From contig NC_023754.2 of assembly GCF_000499845.2 (NCBI RefSeq), positions 8,563,335-8,627,334 on the forward strand: a stretch of 64,000 bases of DNA. The letters are read 5' to 3'. Under the pieces are notes generated by a model. The model saw only the letters and a list, made by a program, of their open reading frames with translations. It searched no databases and was not told the origin of the DNA. Within the stretch, counting starts at the first letter, position 1, and the number at the start of each line of letters is the position of its first letter. The position numbers and the translations under genes were made by a program. This document shows, piece by piece, positions 1 through 10,128 of this stretch. The DNA is from Phaseolus vulgaris. Taxonomy: Eukaryota; Streptophyta; Magnoliopsida; Fabales; Fabaceae.

Positions 1-919
1 CTTAAAAATAAGAATTTGAAATTCTTCTTATTCTCAAATTCATGTTTTGCTCTTTGTAATTTCCCCTTAGCTCAATTATGGTAGGGTTGTCATCAGCTTC
101 ACTGAGACCTAGATATTTTCGGGATGACTACTTTACCGTTGATGTCGACTACGGGTTCTTTTATTGATGTTAATAGGAGTTATTTTGTAATTGTTGTTAG
201 AATTTTTTTTTTGTAGTCCACAATTATTTCTTGCTCGATATTAATTAGTTTTCTTGACCCATATCGGGAGACTATTTTCTTGCAGACGTGAATTAAATTT
301 TTTTCAAGAGACATCTCTCTTGATTATTTTTTTTGTTGGTGTATGTAGTGGTTTTTTCATCATAACCAAATTTTATTTTCTGTCAATAGTTAGTTAGTAT
401 TTATTTTCTAATGTTAACCAAAAAACTTTCAGCCAACATTAATTAGGATTGCTTCTTTTTTTTTACCGATCTCAAATGGGGAAATTTGACAGTCAACACT
501 GATAGAAAAAGTCGGCAAAAAAACCCCAGCTGTCAGGTAGAAAAATCTTGATTAATGTCAGCCTAAATAATTGTAGTCAAACTGAAAATAATCCCGTCAA
601 TTAGGAAGAAGTTTTGCAAATATAAGAGTAAAAAAATCTTGAAGAACTTTGACCAAAAAATAACATCAATCAAGATCGCCTGCAAAAGATTATCAATATT
701 TATATTTTTGAATTTTTTAAAATTATTTCATATTTAAATAATTTATTGAATTTGGTGGTAATTGAAATACTTTATCCTAATAAGAAAATTAAAATTCACT
801 AAATTTGAATTGCCTTATCCAAACAAAACATTTGAGAAATGAAACAATTTGAAATGAGATTAGATACTATCTAATTGAAATCGGCAAATTGACTATTATG
901 ATGAAAAATAATAACTTGC
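1..919 (-). other. CDKC intron 4 (partial), no other gene seen
   Basis: AT-rich sequence with no supportable coding exon on either strand. It lies directly downstream, on the minus strand, of the 30-bp exon 4 of the CDKC gene and should be intron 4, whose acceptor is beyond the left edge. The donor at 919-918 reads GC rather than GT (CCAG|GCAAGT), the known minority GC-AG class. Confidence 0.6.
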
Positions 920-3900
920 CTGGCCTCCCTTGATCATCTTTCTCCGGACCTGTTAAATAACCCAAATTTTAGAAATTAAATTGAAACCTACACTATTCTG
1001 ATAACAGTGCATTTAGATCATTGAAAAATGTACCTGGGGAAGTCACAATTTCTTTCAACTTGATTACATTTTCATGATGTAGTTTCTTTAGAATTTTGAT
1101 TTCGCGAATAGCTGTTATAGGAAACTGCAATCACAAAATTCAAAGTACGATGCAAAGGGAGACTTGTTACAAACAGGGCAACGCATAGTTACTGCAACTT
1201 CAGATTTGACTCCACTGATTTGGACAATCAAATGTTTGGAAATACGGGAAATAAATACCAAGGGTATCACATGTGAAGTATCAAACCAAGAGCATTATGT
1301 CATTAACTTATAAGTTATGCTTCCACAGATTTAATATATAATGAAGCATCTGCAATGAGGTCAAAGATATACCCCTTCTCTCTCATTGTCCATTCGTATC
1401 TTTTTCAGAGCAACAATTTCACCAGTTTTGATCTCTCTAGCCATATAAACCTGACTGCAAGCAAAAACATTAAAACTATTATTTCCCTCCAGGAAAAAAC
1501 AGCAATGATGGAGAAACATTCCAAAGGCAAAAGTTTAAAGCATTTTCATGGAAGTCCAATGTCCTGTAGAAGAAGAAACAAGTATCCAAACCAAAAAGGT
1601 GTGAATAAGCTAAAAAAACGAGTATCCAAATTCTAAGTTGTTATTGTCCTTTAACTCTTAAATTTGATTCAATTTGGTCCTTCTGCCAACAACAATAAGC
1701 ATTTCCCCGGAAACACATATGAGATAGACTTCTATAAAATTGTTAAAAGCATTAGTTTCGCCATCCGTTTGAGCATGAAAAGCAGTAGACCGCAGCAACT
1801 TTACCCCATGTCTTTACATCCGTTCGATCCATGCAATTTGAAGACATTATCCAGAAAGAGTTGTGCAACTTTTGCAGCCCCAAAAGGATGAGATAAAGGC
1901 AAAAAAGGAGTAACTTAGTTAATTGATCAATGATAATAAAAATAACAATAATAAAGTTAGATTTAGGAAGACCAACTATAAATAAAATCCACAGATATAG
2001 ATTTCCATTCTCTATCAGGAACAGATAAGGTTGTAAAATTCTAGGAGGTACTTGAAGTAATGGTTCAATTGACATATATGACATTGTTGAACACATCCTT
2101 TCCAATTAAATTGTTCTTCCATTCTCCTATAAGTTAGCTAATAACCTAAATGACCCCAATGGCTGAAATATGAAAGTGTTGGAGAATTTTAGTCTTCAAA
2201 CCTGCATCTTTTCCCACCACCATTTTGCCTTTCCTTTTGAGAACTTCTCCATTCAACGTATAGTGCTTGCAAGGTTGTTGTGTCATTCGAATTTTATCCA
2301 CTACCTTCAAAATTAAGAGTGTTGCTAATACCTTCAATTCTGGATAAAGCATCGGCTACAATATTTTCTTTGCCCTTCTCGTAAATGCAATTCCATTAAT
2401 TTCTCCAATCCCCAATTCTGCATGAGAGTAGTAGGAGGTTGTTCCAAGAGATGCTTTAGAGCTTTCTGGTCTGTTTTTATAATTAAATGTTGATCTAAGA
2501 GGTAGCGAAATACTCCTTTTCATAAGTTGATAGCAGTTGATACTTTGGTCCCATAGCCTTGCTTGTGTAAGCAATTGGATGCTTTGATTGCATTAGGACT
2601 GCACCGTTACTAGTGAAAGGCTTCATGAAGTCTGGCAAAATTAAGACACGTGCTTAAGTTAAAGCCTGTTTTAACTTGTGGAATGCTTCAGTCCGTATGT
2701 ATTGAGCATTCTTCCATACAAGACACGTTAAAGGTGTTAATATTTTGCCATATCCATGTATAAACTGTCTATAATACCCAGATAATCCTAAAAATCCTGA
2801 GTTCTTTCAAATTTGTAGGTTGTGGTCATTGTTGAACCGCTATACTTTTATCAGGATTTGGTTGCAACCCTCTCGTAGAAATCTGATGTCCCAAATAATC
2901 CACGTGTAATTTGCCAAAGCTGCATTTCTTCTAAATTAGGACCAACAAATTGTTTTACAAGATTGTCAAGTCGTTTGCAATCAAGTTAAATGATCTTCCC
3001 ATGTCTTAGTGTAAACCAATGTCATAAAAAAAACTAGAATCATGATGAAGAATATCATTCCTTAAGTTCTAGAAAGTTGCAGGACCCATTGCTGAGACCA
3101 AAGGGTAGAATCACCCATTCATAAAGGTCATTGTGTGTTCGAAAAGTTGTCTTATAAATGTCCTCCTCATGCATCCTCACTTAATTATACCCATTTCTCA
3201 GATCCAACTTAGAAAAATACCTAGCACCATGTAATTCATCCCAGAGGTCTTCAATTAAGGGTATTGGAAATTTATTTTTAACTGTGAGGGCATTAAGTTT
3301 TATGAAATCTACGCAACATCTACATGAACCATCTTTCTTCTTAACCAAAACCAGAGAAGACGCATAGCAGCTTGAAGTTTCTCTGATGAAGCCCATGGAC
3401 AATAAAGTTTTTACTTGTCTCTCGATTTCAGCTTTTTGAGATTGAGGGTACCTGTATGGCTTTAAACAAACACGTATATCACTAGTTAGAATAATCTTAT
3501 GATCATGCCTTCTTAGAGGCAATTGAGCAGGTTCTTGGAATACAATCTGAAATTGGTATAATTAGGTATCCAATTGTAATTGTTGTTTTGAGGTTAATTT
3601 TGATTTACATTGATTAGATGAAGCTTAAAATCAAACAACAGCTTGTATAGCAAATAGCATAGGTTGGCCTTGTCCTATCTTCAAATTTCTTTAAACTTCT
3701 ATATTGTCATGTGGGTGTTCCTACCCCTTAACTATGTCTCCCTAATGCTGAAAAGTCATAGTCCATTGAGCACAACTCCAAGGAATTTCACCCAGTGTCT
3801 TAAACCATTGCATTCCAAGAAGGGAATCACTGACTAAGGCATGGCTTTATTCCACCAATTCACTGTCTTGGTCTTGTCTTTATTTGAATGTGAATTGACA

Positions 3901-5310
3901 CCTTCATCCAGTTGCTCTTGGACAAAGAAAATTGCATTCAATTTTCCCCAAACCTTACACTTAAACCTATGATTCTTGTCTCGTTTTTCCCACAGAATCG
4001 ACATAATCCTGTTGAAATTCTTTCAATGACCTCTTTTAGTGAAATTGAACCTACAGATGGAGATTTGGAATCAGCAATAGAGGCTGACTTCTGGGATACT
4101 GCCCTAGAATTTTGCTTCAGTGTAGTGGTAGGTGGTGTTCTATGGTTAGACTTGGATTAGCCCACAATCTTGAATATCGGAATTGTCTAAGAGTTAATTT
4201 ATTCCCATTGATTTTCTTTGTAATTTCTTGAAACACCTCATCCTGTAAACGTGTCAATCTCACTGCTTATTGAATTGTCTTTGGTCTATGGACACAAATA
4301 GCTTTTCCCAACTTCAAGCTTAAGCCGATAGTTTAAGGCTATATCCTCAGAAATTGTCACCTAAACAAGAGGTGATCAAAATTTTCCAAATAATCGATTA
4401 AGAACATTTCTGTTTTAATCTCACAAGTTCTGCCACTCGGTCGGTCATAAAATGCTCCATCATCAAGTCTGTTTCCAGATTTGAATTCATATTTTACACT
4501 AAAAAATCGACAGTTTGAATATAATGGCATTGCCATGAGAAAGCCTTGCCATACATAGAAAGAAGAAATAAAAGCCTCTTTGATTTTCTGGTATGCCTTC
4601 AAGCTCAAAAAATTGTTTTGACTTTGCGCACTTGGTACCATCAAAAGATGGAAATTGCAGTTGGGTTCTAACAAGAACCACCTAGACATTTTCCGGTGGA
4701 CTTTGTGGGTTTCCGTTGTTAACGTGATTTGCCGGCTAGTATTCAAAGCCGCGATAGAAGCAACTAAGCCCTCAATCGATTGCTGCAAAGCTTCCAGTGT
4801 TTTTTGTGTTAACTCTTAAGAATCCGCCATTGTCTTGTTCACTGTATCACGGGTGTTTCAAGCTCCTTTGTTGTCACCATCAGACAAATACATTCAAAAC
4901 AATTTGCAATCTTCTATTACACTCACTCACTCCCAACACAGAAAGGTTGAACAGGAACAATTCAATTCAATACTTCTATATCTCCCTAATGAAAGAACAC
5001 GGTTGTTATATATAACCCCACATAACAGTTTTAGTTCTGTTTCTACGTAAAAGACTCCAAATATGAACAATAACAAAAACCTCGAACCACATCACACCTC
5101 CACAAGCATGTGGAAAAATAACAAAAAAAAATAATTAAACTTTGAAAATAAAAATAGAAAAGCAAGAAGTGTCCATGGTGAGATATGAGAGAACACCAAC
5201 CCATATGTGCCCTCGCCAATTTGCTCCAACTTCTCGAAGCAATCGACGCTTCTGGACCCCCACGACGGTGACTCGTTCACGTTGAGTTGCCCTGGCGCTG
5301 CCATAGCCAT
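920..5310 (-). CDS. CDKC: C-type cyclin-dependent kinase (CDKC), exons 1-4, 3' part outside window
   Basis: N-terminal part of a plant CDKC, the Ser/Thr kinase family that pairs with cyclin T and phosphorylates the RNA polymerase II C-terminal domain in the nucleus (family knowledge). Coding exons on the minus strand: 5310-5201, 1454-1373, 1124-1034 and 949-920. They join in phase (110, 82, 91 and 30 bp) to about 104 codons. Visible landmarks are [21 protein letters not shown] with the glycine loop split by intron 1, then VALKKIRMD with the ATP-binding lysine, then a [14 protein letters not shown] helix (PITALRE-like, the cyclin-contact helix), then [10 protein letters not shown]. The start at 5310 is the first ATG of [10 protein letters not shown]; a second ATG follows two codons later. 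Introns 1-3 are GT-AG and intron 4 has a GC donor. The catalytic loop and C-lobe lie left of base 1. Intron 1 (5200-1455, 3746 bp) contains a decayed gypsy element. Confidence 0.92.
1752..2352 (-). pseudogene. Gypsy integrase N-terminal remnant
   Basis: The minus strand reads [17 protein letters not shown]...[15 protein letters not shown], the run-up to the HHCC zinc finger of plant gypsy integrases. After a frame break it continues as CVQQCHICQ, supplying the CxxC pair, and then [10 protein letters not shown], matching the usual [10 protein letters not shown] of the integrase core. Interrupted by stops and at least two frame changes, so non-functional. Confidence 0.7.
3181..3522 (-). pseudogene. 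Gypsy reverse transcriptase fragment
   Basis: Open stretch of 113 codons matching the N-terminal part of a Ty3/gypsy reverse transcriptase. It shows the [17 protein letters not shown] approach with [13 protein letters not shown], then [19 protein letters not shown], then [29 protein letters not shown], which contains the first catalytic aspartate (FSKLDL). It terminates directly after GYN. The downstream part with the YxDD box is not readable as an open frame, so the enzyme cannot be functional. Confidence 0.8.
4357..4831 (-). pseudogene. Gypsy gag remnant
   Basis: A minus-strand ATG at 4831 starts MADS and runs straight into a TAA. The same region continues in shifted frames with [19 protein letters not shown] and then FPSFDGT, the latter typical of gypsy gag. 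Several frameshifts and stops. Recognition rests on context with the adjacent RT and on the FDGT motif only. Confidence 0.5.
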
Positions 5311-5640
5311 TGCACCTCCTCGCAAACCCTAGTGGGTGGTCTTGCTTTACGCCAAACAAAAAACCGAAGCAGGTGATAATCGAAAGAGGGTCTCGTTATT
5401 GCTCTCGGCTTTTCGAGCGAGGGAGAGGGTGGAATTCTTCCCGGAAAATGTCCGAGAAACGGCGGTGGGAAAATCGGAATTGGAGTGGAAATTCGAAGTG
5501 TGCCGACAAAAGCTTCGAATGTAGTTTGTTTCTACGTTTGTTTCACGAAATTATGTGATACTTATAAATAAATAACGGTTGCAACATTCTTCAATCAATA
5601 TTACCTCTTTTTTGTTGTTGTTGAAAAATCAATATTATCT
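5311..5640 (-). promoter_or_regulatory. 5' leader and probable promoter of the CDKC gene
   Basis: Sequence immediately upstream of the CDKC start. The part nearest the ATG is markedly more GC-rich than the surroundings, as expected for a 5' UTR. On the minus strand a TATTTATAAG-like stretch lies around 5560-5570 and could be a TATA element. No experimental start is implied; position and base composition are the only evidence. Confidence 0.35.
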
Positions 5641-6204
5641 AAACTGGGAAATTTTTTTATGAAATCAGGGTTGTGAGAAATTAAATCATGAGCATGATAA
5701 CTAGTTGGCAGTATCTCGTTGATCTGATGCAAAAAATAATATCTTTAGATATTTTAGTTATTCAAGTCTTCTAATTTTTGAAATTAAGTTTGATTTGAAA
5801 ATGAAGATTCTTTTATACACATTTATGTGGGTAAGAATTTTTTATAAGAAAATATAGTAAGATGTTAAAAATAATGTAATCATTTATCTTTGTTTCATGA
5901 CCTTAATAGATTTTTATTGTTTAGAGGTTCTCGTAAAAAAAAATTGAAATATACATTTATTTTTCTTAATCTCTTCGGGTGTTATTTTAGGATAAACAAT
6001 GTTGGAGTTTTAAGTTCTAAAGTAGACAATATTTCATAATATATGTTATCATCTATGTTTCAATATTAATAGTCTTTTATTGTTTAAGAATTTAGGTCAA
6101 GAATAATTTAAATACACATTTATTTCTCTTAATCTTCTCAAGTGCCTTATACGAATAAAACAATGATGGAGTTCTGATTTTCAAAGCGCACAATATCTCA
6201 AATG
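5641..6204. repeat. AT-rich spacer with a degenerate direct repeat
   Basis: No gene seen. Two diverged copies of one segment are visible, about 5950-6040 and 6120-6210, spaced about 170 bp apart. Both share the order 'cttaatct...gtgtt/gcctta...aacaatg.tggagtt...aatatctca/ttca'. The second copy abuts the truncated end of the gypsy integrase at about 6205. Confidence 0.5.
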
Positions 6205-6449
6205 CGATAATTGACCTTGACGAAACATCATCTACTTTGTGGCATGGAATAAAGTGAGCCATTTTAGAAAAGCGGTCCACTACCACAAAGATAGAATCCA
6301 TACCCTTAGATGTCTTGGAAAGACCTAAGATAAAATCCATAAAAATATCTACCCAAGGCATTGTTGGGATGGGAAGAGGGGTATATAAACCATGGGGTTG
6401 TACTTTAGATTTAGCCTTCCTACATGCTATGCATTTATCACAGAAGCTA
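6205..6449 (-). pseudogene. Gypsy integrase core fragment (left of nested element)
   Basis: The minus strand reads [20 protein letters not shown], containing the CxxC zinc ligands, then [42 protein letters not shown], the start of the catalytic core with its first aspartate (MDF) and the conserved [11 protein letters not shown] block. Homology stops near 6205 after [11 protein letters not shown], before the second catalytic aspartate, so the core is truncated. It is continuous with the zinc-finger portion at 11141-11330 once the nested element is discounted. Confidence 0.85.
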
Positions 6450-7456
6450 TGATGTGATTCCAATAGCCACATAGAACAAGATTCTTGACACTTTGAGGAA
6501 TCACCTTGAGCTGGAAAATATAGAGGCACTTTCTTAGAAGTTGGATCATGGTTCTAAAATCAAGAACTCACCAATAACAAGTACCAATTCTCAAACTCAT
6601 TTGGATGAACCAAATATTGTCAAATTGAATCAACAAAGGAGAAGGAAAAGAAGAAACCGAACAGAATTGAACTTAAAACAAAAGAACCGAACAGAATTTA
6701 AAAACAAAACAGAATATAGGTGCTGAAAATAGAAAAACCGAAAGCTAGACAACTCAAAACACAAGATAACATGAACAAATTGAAGAAGAAGAAAGGAAGG
6801 AGAAGAGAATGCTCATGAAGATGGAGGAATGGTTGGATGATCACGCCACTAGAAGAATGGATGCTCCTAGATGAGTGTGGAAGCCGCCACTTGAGGAAAC
6901 CATGGTCCTTCAAGATAAGACTAGAGAAGAAGCTCAAAGCTCTCCAAATGCTCACTCCAATTTTGAGTATAGTTTCTTTAGATAAAATTCAAATCTCAAT
7001 TTTACAAAGAAGGCACCTCTATTTATAGCCTAAGGTGCTGAAAAATAGGTGGGAAATTTCAAATAAACTCATTTGAAATTCCCACCAAAAACAAGTCACA
7101 TGGGAGGTGTGACCTTTTTCTACTATGACACCTCCCAAAAACTACACCTACACCACTCTCCTAAGTCACATGGACAATGTGACTTTATTTTACATTTTCA
7201 CACACCTTTATTTAATAACCAAACCTCCTAAAACTATACAAGAGTATTTCAAAGCTTGGCCTTGCCCCTCATGGGATGGACTTGGGCTCTTTGGGCTTTG
7301 GCCTTCTTGGGCTTGGGCTTGGGCTTTGGGCTTGGGCCTCATCTTTATTTTATTTCTTCTTTTAATTTTGAGAAGACTAGAAGAAAGAACTTCAAATGTG
7401 AGGGTGGATGTCCTCTTCCTCCATTAATAAAAGCCTCCTTTATTTGATTCTCATCA
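6450..7456 (-). repeat. 3' LTR of the nested gag-only element
   Basis: 1007 bp, TGATGTGATTCC at the left end and GATTCTCATCA at the right end in plus orientation, matching 10129-11135 almost base for base. It contains a run of GGGCTT(T)GGGCTTGGGC repeats around 7280-7340. The last 112 bp are also coding: the gag frame ends inside it at 7345. Confidence 0.95.
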
Positions 7457-8778
7457 TACTCCTCGAGTTGGAGAGAATTCGTCCACGAATTCTGAATCCC
7501 TGCATATAACAAAGTCAGTTTAGTTTTACAATTAAAAGTGGAAGAAAAATGTAAACATGACTTATCTTTTGTAAACAATGGGATTTCAGAAAAGGAGGTT
7601 CTATAAATCGACCAAGTTGGAAAAATTTGTTTGGGAATGATGATATCTTTTGGGAAAAGGCATCTTAAATGGTGAAAACCATTAGGAGGTATGAAATCAT
7701 CCCTAACACTTTTTAACCAAGATGGTGTTGAAATAGAAACCTTGGGTAATGAAAAAGATAAGGAAGGAAAACACCTTGGAGGTGAAAGGAGAAGACTCAT
7801 GTCAACTTGTTCTTCTTTGTCTTTTTTATTTTGACTTGTGGGAAGTGGGTGAGTTAGGTCTTGTGTTACCTTGTTTATCTTTAAGATTTGCTTTTGTGGA
7901 CAATGAAGAGCGATGTGCCCAAAACCTAAACATTTAAAACATTTGATATTTGAAGTTTTGGTAGGTGATTTAGGAGTAGAAGGATTTGTAGTAGAAACTT
8001 TTTTTGGAAACATGGTTTGTTTGGAAAAAGTGGAAGGAGAAATTTGAGTAGAAATTTTGTTTGCATCCTTCCTAGAAGAGTTGTACAAATCATCATCATG
8101 AGTATTTTTGCAAGTTTTTTTCAAAAGATATGATTCTACCTTGATGGCTTTGTGAAACACTCTCTTTAAAGAAGAATATTCTTTTAATTCTACAAAGTCT
8201 CTAATATCTCTTCTCAAACCACGTACAAACCATTTAATCTTTGACTCTTCATTAGCATGCATATTCATTTTAGTCAAAGTTGTTTCAAAATCTTTAAAGT
8301 ATTCATCTACCATCCTATGTCCTTGAGGAAGCCTTTGGAACTTCAACAAGTGTTCCTTCCTAGAAGGAGGAACAAACCTCGCGCGCATACACTCTTTCAA
8401 AGCATTCCAAGAAACCACGGGAGGTTTCTTGCGATATATAATGTCCATTACAATTTTATGCCACCATTCTTTGGCATAGCCCAAAAAGGATGAAGAAACT
8501 ATCCTAAGTTTATCGTCATCTTGGACCTTATACACATGAAAATAATGGTCAACCTTAGTCTCCCATTCTAAATACACATTAGGATCACTATCACCATTAA
8601 AACTAGGGACTTTTTTACAAGCAATGTTGAACACTTGGTGATATCTTTGGTCACGGTTATAGCTCTCTTCATGAGAATGATGGTGATGCCTCCTTCTTCT
8701 ATGTTCTTCTTCACCAAGGACTGAAGCTTTGGAAGGAGAATGCTGTTTGTAAGATGCACCACTTGAATAGCCAGCCAT
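7345..8778 (-). CDS. Gag protein of the nested LTR element, reading into the 3' LTR
   Basis: 477-codon uninterrupted frame starting at MAGYSSGAS (ATG at 8778). The frame stays open upstream to another ATG at 8928, but the extension is hydrophobic and unlike gag, so I prefer 8778. A basic, histidine-rich N-terminus (RRRRHHHHSHEE) is followed by a retrotransposon gag domain (about residues 55-190; VPSFNGDSDPNVYLEWE, GYAKEWW, FVPPSRKEHLLKFQ, GLRRDI) and a CCHC zinc knuckle CFKCLGFGHIALHCP. The last part (NSWTNSLQLEEYDENQ) resembles the tail that closes pol in gypsy elements, suggesting loss of the middle of pol by deletion. It would form the virus-like particle. The final codons lie in the LTR. 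Confidence 0.88.
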   Translation of the reverse strand: MAGYSSGASYKQHSPSKASVLGEEEHRRRRHHHHSHEESYNRDQRYHQVFNIACKKVPSFNGDSDPNVYLEWETKVDHYFHVYKVQDDDKLRIVSSSFLGYAKEWWHKIVMDIIYRKKPPVVSWNALKECMRARFVPPSRKEHLLKFQRLPQGHRMVDEYFKDFETTLTKMNMHANEESKIKWFVRGLRRDIRDFVELKEYSSLKRVFHKAIKVESYLLKKTCKNTHDDDLYNSSRKDANKISTQISPSTFSKQTMFPKKVSTTNPSTPKSPTKTSNIKCFKCLGFGHIALHCPQKQILKINKVTQDLTHPLPTSQNKKDKEEQVDMSLLLSPPRCFPSLSFSLPKVSISTPSWLKSVRDDFIPPNGFHHLRCLFPKDIIIPKQIFPTWSIYRTSFSEIPLFTKDKSCLHFSSTFNCKTKLTLLYAGIQNSWTNSLQLEEYDENQIKEAFINGGRGHPPSHLKFFLLVFSKLKEEIK

Positions 8779-10128
8779 TTTGCAAATAAAAAACAGCAAA
8801 CACACAAAAACAGCAAACAAGTTAAGAAACAAAATTAGCAAAAACAGTGAGCTTGGCAATGAAACTGCCGAAGTGAAATGAGGCTGAAAAAAGAGATCAC
8901 TCTCAAAGAAATAATGTTCTTGCACCAATCTGATCTTGAGGCCTTGGAATCCTCAAATGAAATATGTCAAAGCAAGCACACCAATCTTAAGAGCAAACCA
9001 CCACAAAACCAAAGAAACAATAAAGACAAACAAGAAAAGGTATAAGCAAGGAAAGGTAATTGCAAAAGGAATACTATATGTAAGACAAACTCAAAGAATA
9101 AGAATGAAAGACAATCAAGAAAATAAAGAACTCAATGAGAAAAGTAGGCACACAAAAGAATACCTAAGGAAAAGCACTAGAGTAGATGAGGAAAACAAAA
9201 AATATTAGCTACTGGAAAATTTTTTTTAATGCAAACTGTGTTTGATATTCACTGATTTAACTGGAACGTTGTAGAGCGAACTGGATTATGAAATTTATAC
9301 CACAGAAACTTCAAGATGTTAACTCAAAAATGGCACTGGAATCAATTAAAAACAGTAAGCCAATTGAGAGAAATAAATTTTTCAAAATCGCTGCCAGATT
9401 ACCGTATTTTTTTTCGGCAGAAATGTACACTTTTTTATTTTATTTATCATTTTTTGTGTACTTCATATTTTTGAATGATTCTTTTTTCTATTCTTTTCTA
9501 ACACTTTGAATATCTCAAATCCAGAATTTCAGAATTTTACAGTACGTAAATCAATTGCAATAAGGAAAAACAGTAAGCACTTTTTTCAGAAACAGAGGAA
9601 TCCTAATAGGAATAAAAAACAGGATGATGAACTAGCAAAGACATAATAGAAAAAGATGTATTGGAACTTGTATAGGTCTAGAATACAAGTATGAACTCAA
9701 TGCTAAAAAGAAAATGCTCAAAGGATCAACATCAATTCAGAAAAAATATATGACACCAAAGCAAGAAACAATCAAAACAATAAAAGTACTACTAGAAGTA
9801 ATGACATATATGGAATAACATGACTAAGACAAAACTTAACAAGATTCAAAAATTAAAAGACACAACACAAATTGTAACAAGTGGAAGGAAGCTTAAGGTA
9901 AACTCTAGGAAGGATAATGCCATTCCAAAAGAGCAACCATACTCATAAGAATTATGAGTGCCATAAACCTTTCCACAAACACTTGGAGCAAAAGAAAAAC
10001 AGCAAGAATACTCAATTAAAATTCTAAAACAGAAACTTAAATTGCAAGAAAAATTAAAGAGCTCTTGAAATAAAGTGCACACAACTCAACAATTAAACAA
10101 GAATGAACCTAAGACTCATGATACCACA
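8779..10128 (-). other. 5' leader of the nested gag-only element
   Basis: About 1.35 kb of A-rich (plus strand) sequence between the 5' LTR and gag, expected to hold packaging and dimerisation signals. No convincing coding region. A diverged copy of part of it (about 9670-9840) recurs at 40664-40850 beside a related LTR. Confidence 0.7.
10118..10126 (-). promoter_or_regulatory. tRNA-Met-like primer binding site of nested element
   Basis: In the element sense, the LTR end CATCA is followed by TG and then TGGTATCAT. The first eight bases match the complement of the plant initiator tRNA-Met 3' end (TGGTATCA); the match then fails. Confidence 0.7.

Larger units (their letters stand above)
1750..5090 (-). 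mobile_element. Decayed Ty3/gypsy element inside CDKC intron 1
   Basis: Minus-strand gag and pol remnants in the expected order: gag from about 4831, RT at 3522-3181, RNase H-like sequence around 2574-2356, and integrase at 2352-1752. Every domain is broken by stops or frameshifts. A right-hand LTR probably lies at about 4850-5090: on the minus strand it carries a TATATATAAC-like TATA box, and gag begins just after it. I could not match a left-hand LTR, so both borders are approximate. The insertion is in the same orientation as the host gene and begins only about 100-350 bp past the exon 1 donor. Confidence 0.75.

Noticed and set aside
6541..7028. Small open frames repeated identically at 10220-10707, as duplicated genes
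   Set aside because: They lie wholly within the two LTRs; identity reflects LTR duplication and no domain is present.
7125..7447. Tryptophan/leucine-rich frames (and copies at 10804-11126) as membrane peptides
   Set aside because: They read across the GGGCTTGGGC repeat of the LTR and are low-complexity by-products.
8778..8928. Upstream 50-codon extension of gag with a hydrophobic segment as a signal peptide
   Set aside because: Gag proteins are cytosolic, the next ATG begins a gag-like N-terminus, and the extension looks like untranslated leader that happens to be open.
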